A stretch of DNA of 64,000 nt from Undibacter mobilis (GTDB taxonomy: Bacteria > Pseudomonadota > Alphaproteobacteria > Rhizobiales > Xanthobacteraceae): contig NZ_QRGO01000001.1 in the NCBI RefSeq assembly GCF_003367195.1, positions 1,226,501 to 1,290,500 on the forward strand, in the 5' to 3' direction. This document shows positions 61,883 through 64,000 of this stretch, one piece after another. The notes under the pieces were generated by a model. That model did no database searches and was not told the origin of the DNA. It worked only from the letters and a program-made list of their open reading frames with translations. The translations under genes and the position numbers were made by a program. How positions within the stretch are numbered: position 1 is the stretch's first letter; the number at the start of each line of letters is the position of its first letter.

Positions 61883-62935
61883 CTATCGCGGCATCAGCAC
61901 CCAGTAATCCAAATCCAAGATCACCGCAGGATCGTACTCGTTGCCGATCTTGTAGGGGAAGTCGTCGCACGGCTTGTCCTTGGTGGCGACGGTGCGCAAG
62001 CGCAATGCGCCGACGTCGCTGCGGCCCGGTACATCGGCTGCGTCCAGCACCTCGCTCCAGGCAAACACCGTGAGGCCCGCCGTCAGTGGCGCGACATGGC
62101 GGCCACCATTGATTGCGGCGATATGAAAGGCATTACCGAGGCCGTTGAACGACAGCGCGCGTGCCAGCGAGATGGCGTGGCCGCCATAGATCAGGCGACC
62201 GCCGAACCGGCCTTTGCTCTCGGTGAAATGATCGAAGTGGACGCGCGCGGTGTTTTGATAGAGCCGCGTCGCAATCATGTGCTCGGCGTCTTCCACGGTC
62301 ATGCCGACGACGTGATCGATCTTGTCGCCCTTGGCGTAATTGCCAAAACGATGCGGACTGCCGGCAAGTTCGGTGTCGTAGGTCTTGGCGTCCAGCGACG
62401 GGCAGGCGGCGCCGAGCTGTGCCGGATCGACAACCTTCGGCAGTTCTGGAACGTGTTCGCCCGGCGCAGGCGCCTTCTCGTCGCGTTTGCGCACCATGAC
62501 CCAGCGCGCATAGTCCAGCACCGTGGCGCCGGTCTGATCGAAGCCGCGCGAGCGCACATAGACGATGCCGGTCTTGCCGTTGGAATTCTCCTTCAACCCG
62601 ATCACTTCCGAGGCGGCGTTGAGCGTATCGCCGGGATAGACGGCCTTGAGAAAGCGGAAATCGGCATAGCCGAGATTGGCCACGGCGTTCAGCGAAATGT
62701 CCGGCACTGTCTTGCCGAAGACCATATGGAAGACGAGCAGGTCGTCGATCGGCGAACGCGGATAGCCGATGCGCTGCGCGAAGGTGTCGGCCGACTGCAC
62801 CGCAAAGCGCGAGCCGAACAGGCCATTGTACAGCGCGACGTCACCGAGCGTCACTGTACGGGGTGTCGCGTGCTGGATTTTCTGGCCGAGCTTGAAGTCT
62901 TCGAAGAAGTTGCCGGAATTTGTCTTGCCGCTCAC
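61883..62935 (-). CDS. mch: Mesaconyl-CoA hydratase (beta-methylmalyl-CoA dehydratase)
   Basis: Interconverts mesaconyl-C1-CoA and beta-methylmalyl-CoA in the ethylmalonyl-CoA pathway for acetyl-CoA assimilation. The 350-residue double hot-dog protein matches the Rhodobacter enzyme throughout: KTNSGNFFEDFKLGQKIQHATPRT, LVFHMVFGKTVPDISLNAVANLGYADFRF, MIATRLYQNTARVHF, and ending DLDYWVLMPR. It starts with GTG at 62935, with AGAGGAG 6 bases upstream; this agrees with the family N-terminus and excludes longer in-frame starts. No other gene of the pathway is in the window. Confidence 0.9.
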   Translation of the reverse strand: MSGKTNSGNFFEDFKLGQKIQHATPRTVTLGDVALYNGLFGSRFAVQSADTFAQRIGYPRSPIDDLLVFHMVFGKTVPDISLNAVANLGYADFRFLKAVYPGDTLNAASEVIGLKENSNGKTGIVYVRSRGFDQTGATVLDYARWVMVRKRDEKAPAPGEHVPELPKVVDPAQLGAACPSLDAKTYDTELAGSPHRFGNYAKGDKIDHVVGMTVEDAEHMIATRLYQNTARVHFDHFTESKGRFGGRLIYGGHAISLARALSFNGLGNAFHIAAINGGRHVAPLTAGLTVFAWSEVLDAADVPGRSDVGALRLRTVATKDKPCDDFPYKIGNEYDPAVILDLDYWVLMPR

Positions 62936-63032
62936 AAGTGACTCCTCTGGTCCCGTCGCGTCGGGACAGTACCAACAATCTTCCGGCGCGCCCATTGTTG
63001 CAAAGACCAAGGGCTATGGCCACCGGCAGGCG

Positions 63033-64000
63033 TCACGTCGGCTCATCAGGCGCGCGAGTGATCAGTCGCGCGCCGCGTTGAAAAGTGAGGTAGCTCCACA
63101 GCCAGCTGAAAGCGACGATGAAGCGGTTGCGGGTGCCGATCAGAAAATAGACGTGGGCGATGCCCCAGAACCACCAGCCGAAGTAGCCGCGCAGCCGAAA
63201 ACGGCCGAGCTGCACCACCGCCGCGCGGCGGCCGATGGTGGCAAGATCGCCGAGATGCCGATAGCGAAACGGTTTGCCGGTATCGCGGCCGGCGATACGC
63301 GCGGCGATCACTGCGCCGACATATTGTCCCATCTGCTTGGCGGCCGGCGCGATGCCAGGCACCGGCCGGCCCGTGTTGTTGTTGGTCACAGCGGCGGCGT
63401 CGCCGATAACGAAGATGTCGGGATGGCCGGGTACCGACAGGTCGGCATTGACCCGGGTGCGGCCGGCGCGGTCGGCCTCGGCGCCAAGCCATTTGGCGGC
63501 GGGTGAGGCCATAACACCGGCAGCCCAGATGACGGTCGCGGCTTGCAAGCGCTGCGGACCGAGCTCGACGCCGCCGGCATCGCACGTCGTCACCATGGTA
63601 TCGGTCATCACCGTCACGCCGGCTTTTGACAGCGTGACGCGCACATAGTCCGATTGCTCCGGCGGAAAGGCCGGCAGGAGGCGCGAGCCGGCCTCCACTA
63701 GCACAATGCGGGCATTGCGCGGGTCGATGCGGCGGAAGTCCATCGCCAGCGTTTGGCGGGCGATTTCGGCGATAGCGCCCGCCATCTCGACGCCGGTGGC
63801 GCCGCCGCCGACGATCACGAAAGTGAGCAGGCGGCGCTGCACCTCAGGGTCCTGCGCGATCTCGGCCTTCTCGAAGGCTATGAGAATCTGGCGGCGGATG
63901 CGGGTGGCATCGTCAATGCGCTTGAGACCAGGGGCGAACGGCGCCCAGTCGTCATGGCCGAAGTAGGAGTGCATCGCGCCGGTCGCCAGCACGAGATAAT
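63033..64000 (-). CDS. ndh: NADH dehydrogenase type II (NDH-2), 5' end beyond the window
   Basis: A single-subunit, non-pumping NADH:quinone oxidoreductase. At least 322 C-terminal residues are present; the open frame runs off the window end at 64000, so the FAD-binding N-terminus is missing. Visible features are TFVIVGGGATGVEMAGAIAEIARQTL (NADH-binding Rossmann motif), IFVIGDAAAV (second FAD motif), APAAKQMGQYVG and the C-terminal amphipathic/hydrophobic membrane-binding region YFGWWFWGIAHVYFLIGTRNR. Confidence 0.9.
   Translation of the reverse strand, partial: YLVLATGAMHSYFGHDDWAPFAPGLKRIDDATRIRRQILIAFEKAEIAQDPEVQRRLLTFVIVGGGATGVEMAGAIAEIARQTLAMDFRRIDPRNARIVLVEAGSRLLPAFPPEQSDYVRVTLSKAGVTVMTDTMVTTCDAGGVELGPQRLQAATVIWAAGVMASPAAKWLGAEADRAGRTRVNADLSVPGHPDIFVIGDAAAVTNNNTGRPVPGIAPAAKQMGQYVGAVIAARIAGRDTGKPFRYRHLGDLATIGRRAAVVQLGRFRLRGYFGWWFWGIAHVYFLIGTRNRFIVAFSWLWSYLTFQRGARLITRAPDEPT

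Noticed and set aside
1-64000. CRISPR array, insertion sequence, integrase or prophage
   Set aside because: The repeats seen are dispersed paired palindromes of differing sequence without regular spacers, and no transposase, integrase or phage structural gene is present.

Overview
This 64 kb window is an uninterrupted, very GC-rich and gene-dense stretch of alphaproteobacterial chromosome. Gene content and protein sequences point to the Rhizobiales, near the Bradyrhizobium/Xanthobacteraceae side. The markers are a class II AroA, AddAB instead of RecBCD, a DivL-type cell-cycle pseudokinase, a haem-regulated Irr beside fabA-fabB-fabI, a TsaE/AmgK fusion next to a MurU-like gene, and mesaconyl-CoA hydratase of the ethylmalonyl-CoA pathway. 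This assignment is inferred from gene content and remembered family sequences; no database was searched. I found no rRNA or tRNA genes, CRISPR array, prophage, integrase or insertion sequence.

Layout. 0-11.4 kb, + strand: aroA-cmk-rpsA-sppA-ihfB-lapA-trpF-trpB-trpA-accD-folC. 11.5-20.8 kb, - strand: trxA, then the recombination nuclease pair addB-addA and the cell-wall recycling/tRNA modification pair tsaE/amgK-murU. 21-26.6 kb: a small secreted protein, divL, an Rrf2 regulator, dut and coaBC with an extra N-terminal ribbon-helix-helix domain. 26.7-31 kb: an accessory cluster of ArsR, SRPBCC, a glutathione S-transferase gene broken by an amber codon, MarR, two PhnB-like proteins, DUF899 and DUF1428. 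31-44.8 kb: ubiB-ubiE, mutM, an enoyl-CoA hydratase, a protease-like protein without its catalytic histidine, a MoeB-like protein, a 2-hydroxyacid dehydrogenase, envelope and regulatory genes, irr, fabA-fabB and fabI. 44.8-49 kb: a P-type ATPase and a quinone oxidoreductase flanking a 600-base gap without a convincing protein gene. That gap holds a consensus promoter and a likely structured RNA. 49-57 kb: IalB-like protein, rlmN, a membrane protein, a DsbA-fold isomerase, a PAP2 phosphatase, argG, a lipoprotein, an M48 protease and a flavin/PNPOx protein. 57-64 kb: the sdhCDAB operon, a LysR regulator, mesaconyl-CoA hydratase and a truncated type II NADH dehydrogenase.

Most of the window is core metabolism: aromatic amino acids, fatty acids, CoA, ubiquinone and the TCA cycle, together with DNA and RNA maintenance. 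The more unusual content is at the edges of these genes. There are several families of paired intergenic palindromes, three convergent gene pairs whose stop codons overlap within four bases, proteins that have lost a catalytic or metal-binding residue, an amber-interrupted GST gene, and the candidate RNA gene at about 47.66 kb.

Many starts were moved from the longest open frame to an internal codon, using ribosome-binding sites, family N-termini, and the fact that several upstream extensions are translated repeat DNA.
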